DNA from: JBFWRI01 sp050248995
GTDB taxonomy: Bacteria; Pseudomonadota; Alphaproteobacteria; JAIXQD01
Assembly: GCA_050248995.1 (NCBI GenBank)
Contig: JBFWRI010000046.1
Coordinates: 1-6,577, forward strand
DNA length: 6,577 bases
Reading direction: 5' to 3'
Part shown: positions 5,149 through 6,577 of the stretch, one piece after another
How positions within the stretch are numbered: the first letter of the stretch is position 1
How the letters are laid out: every line of letters begins with the position of its first letter
Notes under the pieces: generated by a model
The model's database searches: none
The model's input: the letters and a program-made list of their open reading frames with translations, nothing else
What the model was told of the DNA's origin: nothing
Position numbers and translations under genes: made by a program

Positions 5149-5733
5149 TTGCAGTTTCAAACCATTCTTTTCCTGGCCGCGTTGCTCACTGTCTCTCCGG
5201 CATGCTCCCAAGATTTCAGTGATGAGCCATGTGATAATGGAGTATACAGCGGCGACCCCGAACAGGACAGCTGGCGCGAAGAAGTTCCAATTATCAGAAA
5301 GGAAGAGGAAGAATACTTCAAGAGCTTGCAGTCTGCCTTCAGCACGAATGACAAAGACAGGATTCTTGATCAGATGGACTGGCCCGTTGAAGGTCTTGCC
5401 AATGGCCAATACTTTGCAATTTTCTCAAGGCAAGAGTTTATAGAGCACTACGACAAGTTACTAACGCCTGCCTTGCAAAAGGCCATTGCACAATCAACCA
5501 CGAAAGATCTGGTGCGCAACTATTGCGGAGTTAGCATAAATTATGGCTTGCTGGTGTTCCATAATATCGAGTTGGATGAAGCTGCGAGGCCCGATTACAA
5601 AATAAAACTCCTATTGTCCGTTGAAGATAGCAAGCTCTCAAAGCCTAACGCCATAGAGCGCTGGGAAGCTGTTCACAAACATATGACTCATTACGGAATG
5701 GAACATTATTCCAAGATAACTCCTGCCGAGTAA
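5149..5733 (+). CDS. Exported protein, candidate periplasmic immunity protein for the lysozyme (possibly NTF2-like)
   Basis: 194 residues. The start is a TTG codon, the first possible start after the lysozyme stop, with AAGAGG (5137-5142) six bases upstream. The N-terminus has a hydrophobic core (ILFLAALLTV, 6-15) followed by SPACSQ, which looks like a signal peptide or an imperfect lipobox with Cys19 as the possible lipid site. It lacks the usual basic residue before the core. The mature part has Cys28 and Cys126, able to form a disulfide. Residues 56-137 read like NTF2-like domains: a long helix, NDKDRILDQMDWPVEG, SRQEFIEHYDKLLTPALQ, then GVSINYGLLVFHN. Lysozyme acts on the wall, so a protective partner must be periplasmic, and this gene follows by three bases. 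GC is about 45% in 5581-5640. Immunity is inferred from context; I know no named homologue. Confidence 0.65.
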   Translation: MQFQTILFLAALLTVSPACSQDFSDEPCDNGVYSGDPEQDSWREEVPIIRKEEEEYFKSLQSAFSTNDKDRILDQMDWPVEGLANGQYFAIFSRQEFIEHYDKLLTPALQKAIAQSTTKDLVRNYCGVSINYGLLVFHNIELDEAARPDYKIKLLLSVEDSKLSKPNAIERWEAVHKHMTHYGMEHYSKITPAE

Positions 5734-5750
5734 CCCCTAAGGACCCCAAC

Positions 5751-6158
5751 ATGACCTACAACATCCGCCTTGTGCAGGCGGCGGTGCACGCGCGCCTGTC
5801 GGCCGATAGCACGCTGCAGTCGCTGCTCGGTTCGCCCGTGCGCCTGTACGATCACACGCCGCCCGCCACGCAGTATCCGTTCGTGCGCTATGGCGACCAG
5901 GGCGCCGCCGCGCTTGATACGCACAGCACATCCGACCTTGCCATTTCGTTCACGCTGGAGATTTACAGCCGCTACCGTGGCCGGCATGAACTGCGCACGA
6001 TTGAAGAAGCAATCTACGCCAGCCTGCACATGCAAACGCTGAATCTGGCCGGCGGCAGCACCGCGCAAGTGACCTTTGCCAGCGCCGACCAGTCGCTGGA
6101 CGGCGACGGCCTTACCTATCGCGGGCGCATGCGTTTCCGCGTTTTGACAAATAATTGA
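5751..6158 (+). CDS. Tail terminator / tail-completion protein (DUF3168)
   Basis: A 135-residue protein of the family that caps the tail tube and joins it to the head-closure ring. Family signs are the N-terminal helix LVQAAVHARLSADSTLQSLL, the segment VRLYDHTPPATQYPFVRYGD, then SFTLEIYSRYRGRHELRTIEEAIYASL (reported here as parts of the strand-helix core), and the ending LTYRGRMRFRVL. The length is typical. TAAGGA (5738-5743) lies seven bases before the ATG. The gene resumes the high-GC codon use of the structural genes directly after the AT-richer lysozyme cassette. This is the expected next neck gene, so the cassette appears inserted between head closure and tail terminator. The stop codon lies inside the left arm of an inverted repeat. 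Confidence 0.9.
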   Translation: MTYNIRLVQAAVHARLSADSTLQSLLGSPVRLYDHTPPATQYPFVRYGDQGAAALDTHSTSDLAISFTLEIYSRYRGRHELRTIEEAIYASLHMQTLNLAGGSTAQVTFASADQSLDGDGLTYRGRMRFRVLTNN

Positions 6159-6178
6159 TAAATCAAACAGTTATCAAT
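6154..6178. promoter_or_regulatory. Inverted repeat upstream of the 55-residue gene, possible operator
   Basis: ATTGATAA (6154-6161) and TTATCAAT (6171-6178) are perfect inverted repeats separated by nine bases. A further ATCAA half-site (6162-6166) faces TTGAT (6155-6159) two bases away. The area is AT-rich and begins at the end of the tail terminator gene. It could bind a regulator or fold as a weak hairpin; without a T-run it is a poor terminator. Confidence 0.45.
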
Positions 6179-6204
6179 GAAACTAAATAGGGCCGGCAAT
6201 CCTG

Positions 6205-6213
6205 TGGTATGTT
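6205..6213 (+). promoter_or_regulatory. Possible extended -10 promoter for the 55-residue gene
   Basis: TGGTATGTT fits an extended -10 element (TGn followed by a TATAAT-like hexamer with four of six matches). No good -35 lies at the normal distance; the upstream region is AT-rich. Transcription would start near 6220 and give a leader of about 20 bases. This is a weak call, made mainly because a terminator closes the gene downstream. Confidence 0.3.
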
Positions 6214-6241
6214 GACCCTGTAAGAACAAAGGATATATCTC

Positions 6242-6409
6242 ATGTTTTTAGATGATTTAAACTTCCGCGGTGAACGCCCTGAACAATCAGGCCAACGCCC
6301 ACAACCTATGCGCTATGTACCGCTGCATACACCAACATACGATCCCGACTGGGCTGAGCGCCTTTTCCGTAAAAATAACACAGCGCACAAGCCAAACGGC
6401 CAAAGTTAA
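6242..6409 (+). CDS. Small orphan protein of 55 residues (moron-like gene)
   Basis: The gene starts at ATG with AAAGGA (6228-6233) eight bases upstream and ends at TAA before a clear terminator. The product begins MFLDDLNFRGERPEQ, has a Gln/Pro-rich middle, then YVPLHTPTYDPDWAERLFRKN and a polar tail. It has no signal peptide, membrane segment or Cys, and its charge is close to neutral. I recognise no family. It sits between the tail terminator gene and the next gene, with its own possible promoter and inverted repeat upstream, which is the layout of a phage moron. The strong ribosome site and tight framing by regulatory signals support it as real. It may be a small regulator, an anti-defence protein or a minor structural protein; nothing in the sequence decides between these. 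Confidence 0.6.
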   Translation: MFLDDLNFRGERPEQSGQRPQPMRYVPLHTPTYDPDWAERLFRKNNTAHKPNGQS

Positions 6410-6430
6410 TACATTTAAATACCCACATTT

Positions 6431-6471
6431 AAACCTCGTCCAGGAAATAAAACCGGGCGAGGTTTTTGTTT
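6431..6471 (+). terminator. Rho-independent terminator after the 55-residue gene
   Basis: AAACCTCGTCC (6431-6441) pairs with GGGCGAGGTTT (6455-6465), including one G-T wobble, around a 13-base A-rich loop. It is followed by a T-rich run (TTTTTGTTT). It lies 21 bases after the stop of the small gene. Confidence 0.85.
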
Positions 6472-6493
6472 GTTCCGTGTTTCCGGAGACGCC

Positions 6494-6577
6494 ATGCCGA
6501 CACTTTATGAAATGGTCGATCGCATCGACCAACGCCTTGCCGCGCTTGAAAACCGCGTTGATGTGCAACCCACTGCC
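6494..6577 (+). CDS. Start of an unidentified gene, cut by the window end
   Basis: Only 28 codons are visible, all open. CGGAGA (6484-6489) precedes the ATG, the same ribosome site used by the capsid gene. The visible N-terminus (MPTLYEMVDRIDQRLAALENR) has hydrophobic residues at heptad-like spacing and probably forms a coiled-coil helix. The major tail tube gene usually follows the tail terminator, but this sequence does not look like the usual start of such a protein. No function can be given. Confidence 0.6.
   Translation, partial: MPTLYEMVDRIDQRLAALENRVDVQPTA

Noticed and set aside
5144..5332. Twelve-base direct repeat AGAGCTTGCAGT at 5144-5155 and 5321-5332
   Set aside because: About one exact 12-mer repeat is expected by chance in a window this size. 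The two copies are in different contexts and show no flanking similarity.
305..5743. Repeated TAAGGA before three genes (305-310, 1298-1303, 5738-5743)
   Set aside because: Each is explained as a Shine-Dalgarno sequence, twice overlapping a TAA stop. The flanking bases differ and do not indicate a recombination site.
6144..6149. Consensus -35 TTGACA at the end of the tail terminator gene
   Set aside because: No -10-like hexamer lies 15-19 bases downstream; the best there matches three of six positions.
6212..6239. TTGACC with TATATC 16 bases downstream as a promoter
   Set aside because: Transcription would start at or inside the 55-residue gene after its ribosome site, so it could not serve that gene.
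6287..6568. Reverse-strand open frame of 93 codons across the small gene and its terminator
   Set aside because: It runs through a terminator hairpin and two better-supported + strand genes, and its product shows no recognisable features.
1..6577. CRISPR array, tRNA, rRNA or insertion sequence
   Set aside because: No spaced direct repeats, tRNA-like cloverleaf, rRNA segments, transposase or terminal inverted repeats were seen in the window.

Overview
The window is a stretch of the head and neck morphogenesis block of a tailed-phage genome, most likely an integrated prophage or prophage remnant in an alphaproteobacterium. Every credible gene is on the + strand. The order is typical of HK97-type (siphovirus or gene-transfer-agent-like) modules: portal C-terminus, prohead protease, major capsid protein, a small head protein, phiE125 gp8-type connector, head-closure protein and DUF3168 tail terminator. 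The alphaproteobacterial assignment rests on the style of these proteins and on a DPSQPRVPAGN..GG.WT linker that I associate with alphaproteobacterial prophages. It is an inference, and I cannot name a genus.

Layout. Positions 2-307 hold the end of the portal. Positions 317-1300 encode a prohead protease with a C-terminal extension that looks like a small RNase-type toxin domain. A 90-residue acidic candidate immunity protein (1310-1582) and a terminator follow. The major capsid protein is at 1675-2823. After a structured spacer comes a 130-residue candidate head-surface protein (2921-3313) and a second terminator. The connector (3379-3999) and head-closure protein (4055-4378) come next. A gene overlapping head closure by ATGA (4375-5145) then encodes a GH24 lysozyme behind a short helical N-terminus and the same linker. 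Directly behind it, 5149-5733 encodes a secreted, possibly NTF2-like protein that fits a periplasmic immunity protein. The DUF3168 tail terminator is at 5751-6158. A 55-residue orphan gene (6242-6409) with its own inverted repeat and terminator follows, and the window ends inside a new gene (from 6494). No stretch longer than about 100 bases lacks a gene. The spacers hold hairpins and terminators, described individually.

How it fits together. The structural genes build and mature the capsid and the neck. Two extra cassettes are embedded among them. Each pairs a protein of the form [phage or adaptor N-terminus]-[DPSQPRVPAGN..GG.WT linker]-[enzyme domain] with a small downstream gene that looks like immunity. 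The cellular compartments match: the RNase-like toxin has a leaderless partner, and the peptidoglycan hydrolase has an exported partner. Hand counts also show lower GC in the cassettes (about 45-52%) than in the structural genes (about 62%). My working hypothesis is a polymorphic toxin-immunity system that uses phage heads, through the protease or the linker, to carry exchangeable effectors. The domain-family calls come from reading the translations, without database searches.
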